A DNA stretch of 64,000 nt from Streptomyces smyrnaeus (GTDB lineage Bacteria > Actinomycetota > Actinomycetes > Streptomycetales > Streptomycetaceae): positions 124,001-188,000 of the forward strand of contig NZ_JAFFZM010000007.1 of NCBI RefSeq assembly GCF_017676345.1. Direction: 5' to 3'. Below are positions 8,635 to 16,825 of this stretch, one piece after another. Numbering within the stretch: position 1 is the stretch's first letter; every line of letters begins with the position of its first letter. Made by a program: the position numbers and the translations under genes. The notes below the pieces were generated by a model that worked only from the letters and a program-made list of their open reading frames with translations, was not told the DNA's origin and ran no database searches.

Positions 8635-9870
8635 TCAACCGGCACGCACGGGGTGCTTGCGGAGGTGGACGGGGACCTCCAGGAAGTCGTTGCCGATGAA
8701 GGATGCCTGGGGCCGGAGGTCGGCGTGGTCGACGGCGAGGTCGAGGTCGGGGAACCGGTCGAAGAGCGCGGGCAGCGCGATGGTCGCTTCGAGCCTGGCG
8801 AGGGGTGCGCCGATGCAGTAGTGGATTCCGTGCCCGAAGGCGAGGTGGGCCTTGTCCTCCCGGTCGAGGTGGAACGTCGAGGGAGCGTCATGGAGCCCGG
8901 GGTCCCGCCCGTGGGCACCGAAGTTGATGACGATCGTCTCCCCCTTGCGGATGACGACGCCGTCCCCGAGGTCGATGTCGGCGGTGGCGTAGCGCAGCGG
9001 CAGGTGCATGATCGGGGCGTGCAGCCGCAGCGTCTCCTGGACCACCTCCTCCCACAGCTCGGGCTGCCGACGTACGGCCTCCAACTGGTCGGGGTGGGTG
9101 AGCAGTTCGCATACGGCGTGGTCGACGAGGGAGGCGGTGGTCTCCGACCCCGCTCCGATCATGTTGATCAGCGTGGAGATCAGTTCGTCCTCGCTGAGCC
9201 GGTCGCCGTCGTCCTGGTGAGTGGTCACCAGCAGGCTGGTCATGTCCTCACCCGGTTGCCGGCGCTTGGACTCCACGAGGGTCTGCATGGCCTCGTACAG
9301 GCTGTCGCGCGTCGCCGCGGCCTGTTCCTCGGTGACATCGGTGTCGAGCGAGTCCTCGATCGCGCGCAGCATCCGCGGCCGCTGCTCGTCCGGTACCCCG
9401 AAGAGGTCGCATATCAGGCGCGTCGGCAGCGGATGGGCGAAACAGGCACGCAGATCGACCGGCTCCTCGTCGTTCTCGTGGGCGGCCAAATCGTCCAGGA
9501 GGTCCGCCACGATCTTCTCGATCGCAGGGCGGAGGTCGTTGATACGGCGCGGTGTGAAGGCCTTGCCCACCAGCCGCCGCAGCCGGTCGTGGTCCTCCCC
9601 GTCGGTGGTGAACATGGAGATGACGTCCACCCAGGGGTTGAGCCAGGGGATGGCACCCGGCCGGTAGCCGGGCCACGACTTGCGGGCGTCCTTGGAGACG
9701 TGCCGGTGGGCGAGCAGTCGTTTGGCCAGTTCGCCGCGGGTGACGGACCAGGCGACGACTCCCTCCGGGAGCCGGATGCGTACGGCCGGACCCGCGGCCC
9801 TCAGCTGATCGGTCTGGGCGTGTACTCGCTGCCCGCCGGTGCTGACGAGTTCGACGAGGGCGTCCTTCAT
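8635..9870 (-). CDS. Cytochrome P450, cluster tailoring oxidase
   Basis: A 411-residue soluble bacterial P450. The heme-binding loop FGHGIHYCIGAPLARLE places the axial thiolate at about Cys352; the K-helix ExxR is ETLR, and the oxygen-binding I-helix motif is IGAGSETT with the conserved Thr. The ATG is preceded by AGGAGG nine bases upstream; longer open sequence upstream lacks a start of this quality. It follows the flavin oxidase gene on the same strand (137-bp gap). Substrate is unknown; as the cluster has no alkyl-proline genes, oxidation of the proline-derived ring or of the finished scaffold is a reasonable inference. Redox partners are not encoded nearby. Confidence 0.95.
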   Translation of the reverse strand: MKDALVELVSTGGQRVHAQTDQLRAAGPAVRIRLPEGVVAWSVTRGELAKRLLAHRHVSKDARKSWPGYRPGAIPWLNPWVDVISMFTTDGEDHDRLRRLVGKAFTPRRINDLRPAIEKIVADLLDDLAAHENDEEPVDLRACFAHPLPTRLICDLFGVPDEQRPRMLRAIEDSLDTDVTEEQAAATRDSLYEAMQTLVESKRRQPGEDMTSLLVTTHQDDGDRLSEDELISTLINMIGAGSETTASLVDHAVCELLTHPDQLEAVRRQPELWEEVVQETLRLHAPIMHLPLRYATADIDLGDGVVIRKGETIVINFGAHGRDPGLHDAPSTFHLDREDKAHLAFGHGIHYCIGAPLARLEATIALPALFDRFPDLDLAVDHADLRPQASFIGNDFLEVPVHLRKHPVRAG

Positions 9871-10007
9871 CACGCTGTTCCTCCTGCGAGTGTGTCGGAA
9901 GCGAGGGGCCGGGGGGACCCGTGCCGGTGGAGGGAGGGCCGTCGGGACGGCGAGGCCCACGAGAGGGAGAGGCCGCCGGGTGGCAGTAGCCCGTCGGCAG
10001 GAGGCCC

Positions 10008-11456
10008 TCAGGCGGGGTCTGCGCCGTGGCCGAGTTCGACGAGGGTGCGTACGGCGGATTCCAGGGCGAAGGTCATCGCGCCGCCGTTGGGTTCGAAGGC
10101 CGCGTGTTCGCCGGCGAAGTGGATCCGGCCCTCGGGCTTGCGGATCGCGGGCATCAGCGTGCTGTGGTGCCTCTCGGGCAAGATGTAGGCCCCTTCGGCG
10201 TAGGGGCGCTGGTCCCAGACGACCGAGGTGCCGGTCTCGAAGTGTTCCGCGGCTCCCGGCAGCGGCTCTTCGAGCTGGTCGAGGGTGAAACGCAGCCGCT
10301 CCTCGTCGGTCATCGCCGCGACGGCGCGGGCCCGACGGCCCGTCATCATGCACTCGATGATCTTGCGGGGGCCGGGCATGTGCGGTGTGGCGTCGCGGAC
10401 CCACCGGATGGGCAGGTCGGTGGAGTAGCTGAGGTTGGCCTCGTGCCAGAACTTCCGCCGCATCTGGAGGTAGACGCGGACGACGGAGGAGTACCGCAGG
10501 CGTCGCATGGCGTCCTGTTTGGCCTCCGAGAGGCCCGCCTCGGAGAAGTCGACGTGTCGTATCGCGCTGAAGGGCACCGTCATGACGACGTGGTCGGCCG
10601 CGAGTGTCTGCAAGGTGCCGTGGTCGACGAACGTGACGCGGCTCTCGGTGGCGTCCTGGGTGACCCGCACGACGGGATTCCGGTAGCGGATGCGGTCCTT
10701 GAGGCGCTCGGCGAAGGCCCGTGGGAACCGGTCCGTGCCCCCTGCGATCTTCGACCAGCGCCCGTCGGCCCTGACCATGGAATGCGGACTCGCCTCGTGG
10801 CGCAGCCAGGAGAGGGCAGAGGCCGCCTTGAGGTCGCCGCCCCGCATCTCCAGGAAGAAGGGGTCCATCAGGTCGATCGCGGCCTCGGAGGCGCCTGCCG
10901 TGCGCAGGGCCTCGTGGACGGACTGCCGGTCGTACGGAGCCAGGCGCTCGGTCACGGACCATTCAGGTGCGTCGATGCCCGGCTGCAGTTTCCGGCAGAC
11001 GGACTGGACATAGGTGTCGATCATCTCCGGGACGTCCATGCCCCGCTCCTCGTCGGTGAGGGGCAGGCCGAGCCGGGCGAGTGACGCCCGGTCGGTGGTG
11101 GCGAACTTGCCGTCGATGAAGTACGCGAAGTCGGGGTCCAGCAGGTCGGAGCGCTCCAGGCCGACGCCGAGTTCCCGCAGGTAGTGCATCGAGTAGTGGC
11201 AGTAGGGCGTGACGGTCATGGCTCCGGCCTCGGCGTAGAGCCCGTCGGCGAAGGGTTCGCGGAGGGTGTACGCCCGTCCGCCGGGCCGGTCCGTGGCCTC
11301 GAGCACTGTCACCTGGCTGCCGTGCCGGGCGAGTTCGTAGGCGATGGCCAGTCCGGCGAGGCCGGCGCCCACCACGATGACCTTCCGGGGAAAGGTGAGG
11401 CCCGTCAGCCCTGTTTCCAGCGCGCGCCGGGTGTCGGATTGCGTGGGTTCTGTCAT
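10008..11456 (-). CDS. Flavin amine oxidase (L-amino-acid/monoamine oxidase family)
   Basis: A 482-residue FAD enzyme. The Rossmann motif VVGAGLAGLAIAYELARHG (residues about 27-45) is followed by the RPGGRAYT flavin-contact motif, and the C-terminal FAD loop GRIHFAGEHAAFEPNGGAM is typical of monoamine and L-amino-acid oxidases. There is no signal peptide, unlike secreted L-amino-acid oxidases. The ATG has AAGGA five to six bases upstream. It lies between the UvrA-like gene and the P450 on the same strand, so it probably acts in the same pathway. It might oxidise a free amino acid or dehydrogenate the pyrrolidine ring; sequence alone cannot decide. Confidence 0.92.
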   Translation of the reverse strand: MTEPTQSDTRRALETGLTGLTFPRKVIVVGAGLAGLAIAYELARHGSQVTVLEATDRPGGRAYTLREPFADGLYAEAGAMTVTPYCHYSMHYLRELGVGLERSDLLDPDFAYFIDGKFATTDRASLARLGLPLTDEERGMDVPEMIDTYVQSVCRKLQPGIDAPEWSVTERLAPYDRQSVHEALRTAGASEAAIDLMDPFFLEMRGGDLKAASALSWLRHEASPHSMVRADGRWSKIAGGTDRFPRAFAERLKDRIRYRNPVVRVTQDATESRVTFVDHGTLQTLAADHVVMTVPFSAIRHVDFSEAGLSEAKQDAMRRLRYSSVVRVYLQMRRKFWHEANLSYSTDLPIRWVRDATPHMPGPRKIIECMMTGRRARAVAAMTDEERLRFTLDQLEEPLPGAAEHFETGTSVVWDQRPYAEGAYILPERHHSTLMPAIRKPEGRIHFAGEHAAFEPNGGAMTFALESAVRTLVELGHGADPA

Positions 11457-11583
11457 GACCGTCCTTACTGCGGCGAAGCCGTGACACGGACACGCGCGGC
11501 CGGCCACGGACACCGGCCGGTTGCCGCTGCCGCTCCGGCTGCGGGTACGGGGTGCTGGTGCTGCGTGCGTCTGCGTGCGTCAG

Positions 11584-11618
11584 GTGCTGCGTGCTGCGTG
11601 CTGCGTGCTGCGTGCTGC
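11584..11618. repeat. Tandem heptamer repeat (GTGCTGC x5)
   Basis: Five perfect copies of GTGCTGC, preceded by looser copies back to about 11550. It lies in the 174-bp gap between the end of the UvrA-like gene and the start of the flavin oxidase gene. Confidence 0.85.
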
Positions 11619-11630
11619 GAGTACGGAGGC

Positions 11631-13922
11631 TCAGCGCGGTGCGGCGCCCTGTGCGAGGTCTTTCCTGAGGTGGTCGGCGGTGATCGAGTCCGGTGCCGAC
11701 AGCAGCGCGGCCGGGGTCCCTTCGAAGAGGATCCGGCCCCCGTGGTGGCCTGCTTCGGGGCCGAGATCGATGACCCAGTCGGCCCGCTTGACCACGTCGA
11801 GATCGTGCTCCACCACGACGACGCTGTTCCCGCTGTCCACCAGGCGGTCGAGGAGCGTGAGGAGGTCGGCCACGTCGGCCATGTGGAGCCCGGTGGTGGG
11901 TTCGTCGAACAGATAGAGCCCGCCCGACTCGTGGAGCCGGTCGGCCAGTTTCAGCCGCTGCCGCTCGCCGCCGGAGAGGGTGGAAAGCGGCTGGCCGAGT
12001 GTGAGGTAGCCGAGCCCCACTTCCTGGAGCCTGCGCAGCTTGCGCAGCACGCCCGGCTCGGCGAAGAACTCCAGTGCTTCTTCGACGGTGAGCTCCAGGA
12101 CCTCGACGATGTTCCTGCCGTCGAGGCGATGGCGCAGGGTCTGCTCGCGGTAGCGGCGCCCCTCGCAGGTCTCGCAGGTGAGGGTGACCGGCTCCAGGAA
12201 GGCCAGATCGGTCTGGATGACGCCGCGGCCCCGGCAGGTGGGGCAGCCGCCTGTCGAGTTGAAACTGAACATACCCGCTTCGACGCCGCTGGCCGCGGCG
12301 AACAGTTTGCGGATCGTGTCCATGATGTCGACGTAGGTGGCGGGGGTGGAGCGGGGCGAGATGCCGATGGCCGACTGGTCGACGCAGATGGCGTGCGGCT
12401 GCTGGGCGGCGAGGGCCTTGGTGACGAGCGTGGACTTGCCGGATCCGGCCACCCCGGTGACCGCGGTCAGAACACCGGAGGGCACCTCGACGGTGAGGTT
12501 CTTGAGGTTGTGGAGATTCACCTCCCGCAGGACGTAGGCACCCTTCGGTGTGCGGTGGTTGCGCGTGAGGCCCGGCACCTGCCGCAGCCATCGCCCGGTG
12601 AGCGTGTCCGACCGGCGCAGCCCTTCGACGGTGCCTTCATAGACGACCTCACCGCCGTGCGCTCCCGCGCCGGGGCCGATGTCGACGACGTGGTCGGCCA
12701 CCGCGATCACATCGCGGTCGTGCTCGACCACGAGGACGGTGTTCCCCTTGTCCCGGAGGGCGAGCAGCAGTGCGTTGAGGCGTTCGACATCGCGCGGGTG
12801 CAGGCCCACGCTCGGCTCGTCGAAGATGTACGTCACATCGGTGAGGCTGCTGCCGAGGTGGCGGACGGTCTTGAGGCGCTGCCCCTCCCCGCCGGAGACG
12901 GTGGAGGTCTCGCGGTCCAGGCTCAGGTAGCCGAGGCCCACTGCCTGGATGCGGCGCAGGGCCGCGAGGGCGGCTTGGGCGACGGGTTTGGCCACCGGGT
13001 CGTGGAGCGCCTCCAGGACGGGGATGAGGTCGTTGACCTCCATGGCGCAGTAGTCCGCGATGTTGTGTGCGCCGATCCGGGATTCGAGCGCCGCGCTGTT
13101 GAGCCTGCCGCCCGCGCACTCGGGGCAGATGCCTTCCTCGGTGACTTCCGCGACGGCCTTGCGGTCCCGTTGGCTGAGGGAGTCCGCGTCCCGGTTGAGG
13201 TAGCGGCGGGTGAAGCGGACGAGCACGCCTTCGTACTCGTTCTTGTAGACGCTGTCCCTGCTGCGCCGGTCCACCTTGAATCCGCCGCCGTACAGCAGCA
13301 GTTCCCGCTCCTGTTCCGTGAAGCTGCTGATCGGCTTGTCGGGGTCGAACAGGCCGGACTCGGCGTAGAGCTGCCACTGGGCCGTGCCGGGCGCGAAGGA
13401 GGGGTAGGTGATGGCGCCCTCGTTCAGCGTCCTGGTCTCGTCGAGCAGGCGCTCGAGTGCGACGGTGACGGTCCGGCCGAGTCCGTGGCACGTCTCGCAC
13501 ATGCCGTGCGGGTCGTTGAACGAGTAGTGGTTGGACGGTCCCGCGCTGGGCTGCCCGTGCCGGGAGAACAGGACTCGCAGCATGGGCTGGATCTCCGTCA
13601 TGGTGCCGACCGTGGAGCGGGAGTTGCCGCCCAACGGCTTCTGGTCCACCACGATGGCCGTGGACAGGTTCTCCATGACCTCGGCCCGGGGGCGGGCGTG
13701 CCGGGCCAGCCGGTTGCGCACGTAGGCGGGGAAGGTCTCGTTGAGCTGACGCTGGGATTCCACCGCGATGGTGTCGAAGACGATCGAGGACTTGCCGGAG
13801 CCGGAGACTCCGGTGAAGACGGTGAGCGTGCCCTTCGGGATCGTCAGGGAGACGTTCTTGAGGTTGTTCTCGCGGGCGCCCGAGAGAACGATGTCTCCGC
13901 TGAAGTGCCCCCGTCCTTCCAT
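11631..13922 (-). CDS. UvrA-like ABC-type excinuclease paralogue, probable self-resistance
   Basis: A 763-residue tandem ATPase of the UvrA family. Both Walker A motifs (GVSGSGKSS near residue 32, GVAGSGKST near 500), both ABC signatures (VSGGEGQRLKT, LSGGERQRLKLA) and zinc-module CxxC pairs (CETCHGLG, CPECAGG, CPTCRGRG, CETCEGRRY) are present. At 763 residues it is shorter than housekeeping UvrA (about 950), matching the UvrA-like group found beside DNA-damaging antibiotics, including PBD clusters. It probably recognises or clears drug-alkylated DNA. The ATG at 13922 has GGGGGAG five to six bases upstream. It is divergent from an SRPBCC gene with a cluster operator between them. Confidence 0.93.
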   Translation of the reverse strand: MEGRGHFSGDIVLSGARENNLKNVSLTIPKGTLTVFTGVSGSGKSSIVFDTIAVESQRQLNETFPAYVRNRLARHARPRAEVMENLSTAIVVDQKPLGGNSRSTVGTMTEIQPMLRVLFSRHGQPSAGPSNHYSFNDPHGMCETCHGLGRTVTVALERLLDETRTLNEGAITYPSFAPGTAQWQLYAESGLFDPDKPISSFTEQERELLLYGGGFKVDRRSRDSVYKNEYEGVLVRFTRRYLNRDADSLSQRDRKAVAEVTEEGICPECAGGRLNSAALESRIGAHNIADYCAMEVNDLIPVLEALHDPVAKPVAQAALAALRRIQAVGLGYLSLDRETSTVSGGEGQRLKTVRHLGSSLTDVTYIFDEPSVGLHPRDVERLNALLLALRDKGNTVLVVEHDRDVIAVADHVVDIGPGAGAHGGEVVYEGTVEGLRRSDTLTGRWLRQVPGLTRNHRTPKGAYVLREVNLHNLKNLTVEVPSGVLTAVTGVAGSGKSTLVTKALAAQQPHAICVDQSAIGISPRSTPATYVDIMDTIRKLFAAASGVEAGMFSFNSTGGCPTCRGRGVIQTDLAFLEPVTLTCETCEGRRYREQTLRHRLDGRNIVEVLELTVEEALEFFAEPGVLRKLRRLQEVGLGYLTLGQPLSTLSGGERQRLKLADRLHESGGLYLFDEPTTGLHMADVADLLTLLDRLVDSGNSVVVVEHDLDVVKRADWVIDLGPEAGHHGGRILFEGTPAALLSAPDSITADHLRKDLAQGAAPR

Positions 13923-13980
13923 GCTGCTCCCCCAACGTCCGCCCGGCACAACGGCCCTGTCGCGATCCACCTTAGCAATG

Positions 13981-14000
13981 TGATTTCCTGGCGGCAATCA
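13981..14000. promoter_or_regulatory. Cluster operator 1 (TGATTTCC-TGGC-GGCAATCA)
   Basis: A 20-bp dyad, the best copy in the cluster, with flanking G and C extending the symmetry to 22 bp. It sits midway in the 129-bp divergent region between the UvrA-like gene and the SRPBCC gene. Size and symmetry suit a MarR-family dimer. Confidence 0.75.
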
Positions 14001-14051
14001 CTAACTGTCCTCACGAGGACCCTCGACACCGACAGACCGGAGCCGCCGCAC

Positions 14052-14468
14052 ATGTGGACCTACGAACACTCCCGCACCACCACCGCCACCCCGGCGGCGG
14101 TGTGGAACTGCTACGCCGATCCGGCGCAGTGGCCCCGATGGGACAGCGAGGTGGCCCGGTTGACCCTCTCCGGCCCGCCGGCCGCCGGAACCCGCGGCAC
14201 CCTGACCCTGCACGGCCGGCCGCCCGCCCCGATCACCATCGTCGAGGCAGTCCCCGAGTGCTGCCTGAGCACCGAGACGCGCACCCCGGACGGCACCCTC
14301 CTGCGGTTCACCCACCGGATCGAGGCGCTGGCCGAGGGCGCCCGCCTCACCCACCGGGTGGACATCGACGGACCCTCCGCTCACGACGCGGACTTCACCG
14401 CAGCGGTCACGGCCCCGGTCCCGGACACCATGCGGAGACTGGCCGAGGTGGCGGCCCGCCGGCGATAA
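14052..14468 (+). CDS. SRPBCC (polyketide cyclase/dehydrase-like) protein
   Basis: A 138-residue protein of the START/SRPBCC fold: TPAAVWNCYADPAQWPRWDSE at the N-terminus, a central beta sheet and a long C-terminal helix (PDTMRRLAEVAARR). Such proteins bind hydrophobic ligands and act as cyclases, dehydratases or carriers. The true start is the ATG at 14052, although the frame is open far upstream through the antisense of the UvrA-like gene. It begins a rightward pair with the O-methyltransferase, just after an operator copy. A role in scaffold closure or in binding the reactive imine product is conceivable but unproven. Confidence 0.85.
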   Translation: MWTYEHSRTTTATPAAVWNCYADPAQWPRWDSEVARLTLSGPPAAGTRGTLTLHGRPPAPITIVEAVPECCLSTETRTPDGTLLRFTHRIEALAEGARLTHRVDIDGPSAHDADFTAAVTAPVPDTMRRLAEVAARRR

Positions 14469-14557
14469 CCGCCACCGGCCACCCTCGCCCGTGCGCCCTT
14501 CCGAGGCGTCGCGAGCCGCCCTCTTCCCTGCCCGGCTCCCGCGGCATATGCTCGGCA

Positions 14558-14577
14558 TGATTTCCGAATCGCAATCT
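14558..14577. promoter_or_regulatory. Cluster operator 2 (TGATTTCC-GAAT-CGCAATCT)
   Basis: A copy of the 20-bp dyad with 14 of 16 half-site positions like operator 1, lying 100 bases upstream of the O-methyltransferase start. It suggests that gene has its own regulated promoter, separate from the SRPBCC gene. Confidence 0.65.
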
Positions 14578-14677
14578 TCACCTCTCTATGCGAAGCCGTG
14601 CCCTTCCCAGCGCGGCGGCCGCCCCGCGGTGCGCACGTCGTCTTCGTCCCTTCCCCCTTCTCGAAGAGGCAGGAGCC

Positions 14678-15346
14678 ATGAGCCAGGAGCAGTGGACAGC
14701 CGTCGACTCCTACACCGGCAAGCTGCTGATACCGCAGGACACCACCCTGGAGCGGGCCTCCCGGGCGAGCCGGGAAGCCGGCCTGCCGGATGTCGAGGTC
14801 TCCCCCCACCAGGGCAAGCTGCTGCACCTGCTGGCCCGTGTCCACGGTGCGCGCACCGTCCTGGAGATCGGCACCTTCAGCGGGTACAGCACCATTTGGC
14901 TGGCCCGGGCCCTCCCCGCGGACGGGAAGCTGATCACGATCGAGTCCGGCATCCTGTTCGCCAAGGCAGCCGCGGCCCACATCGAGGAGGCCGGGCTCGC
15001 CCATCTGGTCGACCAGCGGGTCGGCAAGGCGCTCGACGTACTGCCGCAGCTCGCCGCGGAAGGGGCCGGGCCGTTCGACCTGTGCTTCATCGACGCCGAC
15101 AAACCCGGCATGCCCGAGTACTTTCGCTGGGCGCTCGCGCTGTCCCGGCCCGGCAGCGTCATCGTCGTCGACAACGTGGTCCTCGGCGGATCCCTCGTCG
15201 AATCGGCCGGCACGGACCCGGCGGTGGACGGCGCCAGGGCTCTCCACGACATGCTCGCCGCCGAGCCGCGGGTGAGCGCCACGACGGTACAGACCGTGGG
15301 CGCCAAGGGCTACGACGGGTTCACGCTCGCAGTCGTGGGGGAATGA
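14678..15346 (+). CDS. Class I SAM-dependent O-methyltransferase
   Basis: A 222-residue enzyme of the cation-dependent catechol/caffeoyl-CoA O-methyltransferase group. The SAM motif VLEIGTFSGYSTIWLARAL lies at about residues 64-82, the metal and substrate motif is FIDADKPGMPEYF, and the VVDNVVLGG strand is typical. These enzymes need an ortho-diol and a divalent metal. It therefore probably methylates a catechol made by the HpaB/HpaC and FAD hydroxylases, giving the methoxy-hydroxy aromatic ring common in PBDs. The ATG at 14678 follows AGGAG closely. It converges on the exporter gene. Confidence 0.93.
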   Translation: MSQEQWTAVDSYTGKLLIPQDTTLERASRASREAGLPDVEVSPHQGKLLHLLARVHGARTVLEIGTFSGYSTIWLARALPADGKLITIESGILFAKAAAAHIEEAGLAHLVDQRVGKALDVLPQLAAEGAGPFDLCFIDADKPGMPEYFRWALALSRPGSVIVVDNVVLGGSLVESAGTDPAVDGARALHDMLAAEPRVSATTVQTVGAKGYDGFTLAVVGE

Positions 15347-15370
15347 CCGTCCACTCCTCCCCGTGGACGG
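15347..15370. terminator. Hairpin between O-methyltransferase and exporter genes
   Basis: CCGTCCAC and GTGGACGG form a perfect 8-bp stem with an 8-base loop, directly after the methyltransferase stop. It lies between convergent genes and could act in both directions. Confidence 0.6.
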
Positions 15371-15421
15371 GCAGCGCAGGCGGCCGGGGCCGGACACCGC
15401 TGTGGCCCCGGCCGCCGGGCG

Positions 15422-16732
15422 TCACGGCCGCGTCCGTGCCCCGTCGCCATGGGAGGGCGCCCGGTGGTCCTCGGCCGCTGCACCCCCGGTCCCCTCCGTC
15501 CGGGCGGCTGCGGCCCCGGCGTCTTCGGCGCCCGCCCTTTCCGGGCCGGTCGGCGAGACCGGACCGCCACGCCGTGCGCGGCGGTCGCGGCGGGCGCGGC
15601 GGGCGGCGAGAGCCGCCGGGACCATCGCGAGCAGCCCCGTCGCGGCCATGGCCGCACCGATCCACAGCGGCGAGAGAAGTCCCAGCCCCAGGCTGATGGC
15701 CACTCCCCCGGCCCACGGGCCCACGACGACACCCACATTGATGGCTGACGCGTTCACCGTGTTGACCAGCGGACCGTCGTTGGAGACCCGAAGGACCCGC
15801 GCACCCATGACGGGGCTGAGCGGCAGCCCGGTCAGCCCGAGCACGGCCACCGCCGCCACCGTGAGGACCCGGTGGTGCGCCACCAGCGCGAAGACGACCA
15901 GGACGAGGGTGACGACCGCGAAGCCGTACACCAGCAGCGGCAGCATGTACCGGTCGGCCAGACGGCCGGTGACGACGTTGCCGACGATGGTGCCGGCGCC
16001 GAACACGGCGAACAGCCAGGGAACCGCACCGGATCCGAATCCGCTGATCTCGGTGAAGATCGGGGAGAAGTAGCTGTTGGCCGCCATGATGGCCCCGATC
16101 ACCAGGGCGTTGGTGCCGTAGACCCCCCACAGCTTCGCGTTGCGGAAGGCGGAGATCTCCCCTCGCAGCCGCATCCGCTCCGGCATCGGGGTGGTGGGCA
16201 CCCTCCGCCACACGGCCAGCGCGTTCAGGGCCGCGAGCGCACCGACGGCCCAGAAACTGGCCCGCCAGCCGAAGTGCTGGTCGATCAGGGTGGCGGCCGG
16301 CAGCCCTACGACCTGGGCGACCATCAGCCCGCCGAAGAGCACCGAGAGAGCGCGGCCCCGCTGGTCCTTGTCCACCAGCTGCGCGCACACCGCGACGGCG
16401 ATACCGAAGAACGCTGAGGCGGCGAGCGCCGTGATCACCCGGGCGGCCACCAGCACCCAGAACTCCTGCGCCGCGGCACCGAGCAGCTGGCCGGCGACAA
16501 AGGTGGCCAGCAGCCACAGCAGCGCCTTCTTCCGCGGTACCCGCAGCAGGGCGACCGTCAGCACCGGGCCGCCGACGACCATGCCCATCGCGTAGACGGA
16601 GATGAGGTACCCGACGGTGGAGACCGACACGTCGAACTCGGACGACAGGCTGGGCAGGAGCCCGGCGACCATGATCTCCGTCGTGTTCAGACAGAAGACG
16701 CCGATCCCCAGGACCACGATGGCGTAAGGCAT
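15422..16732 (-). CDS. MFS transporter (DHA1/AraJ-like), probable product exporter
   Basis: A 436-residue 12-helix drug:proton antiporter of the AraJ/DHA1 group. The first helix region contains NTTEIMVAGLLPSL and the conserved cytoplasmic loop motifs follow (GMVVGGPVLTVALLRVPRKKALL, then KDQRGRALSVLFGG). The last 60 residues are a low-complexity Ala/Gly/Arg tail with no membrane segment. The ATG at 16732 has GGAG four bases upstream; a GTG 15 bases earlier is possible. It lies just downstream of the HpaB-type gene with a strong hairpin between them, and it probably exports the cluster product. Confidence 0.93.
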   Translation of the reverse strand: MPYAIVVLGIGVFCLNTTEIMVAGLLPSLSSEFDVSVSTVGYLISVYAMGMVVGGPVLTVALLRVPRKKALLWLLATFVAGQLLGAAAQEFWVLVAARVITALAASAFFGIAVAVCAQLVDKDQRGRALSVLFGGLMVAQVVGLPAATLIDQHFGWRASFWAVGALAALNALAVWRRVPTTPMPERMRLRGEISAFRNAKLWGVYGTNALVIGAIMAANSYFSPIFTEISGFGSGAVPWLFAVFGAGTIVGNVVTGRLADRYMLPLLVYGFAVVTLVLVVFALVAHHRVLTVAAVAVLGLTGLPLSPVMGARVLRVSNDGPLVNTVNASAINVGVVVGPWAGGVAISLGLGLLSPLWIGAAMAATGLLAMVPAALAARRARRDRRARRGGPVSPTGPERAGAEDAGAAAARTEGTGGAAAEDHRAPSHGDGARTRP

Positions 16733-16751
16733 GTGACTCCGTTTCACTGCG

Positions 16752-16785
16752 ACCGGCCGAGGCGGCTCGCCACGCCTCGGCCGGT
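16752..16785 (-). terminator. Strong hairpin between HpaB gene and exporter
   Basis: ACCGGCCGAGGCG and its exact complement form a 13-bp stem with an 8-base loop, 41 bases after the HpaB-type stop and 20 bases before the exporter ATG. It may end the NRPS1-HpaC-HpaB transcript, or reduce read-through into the exporter. Confidence 0.65.
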
Positions 16786-16825
16786 TGATCCCCCCGGGGC
16801 CGTTGCCCCGGGCTCGCCCCGCTCG

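Noticed and set aside
11184..14051. Long upstream extension of the SRPBCC frame
   Set aside because: It runs antisense through the UvrA-like gene; the true protein starts at the ATG at 14052.
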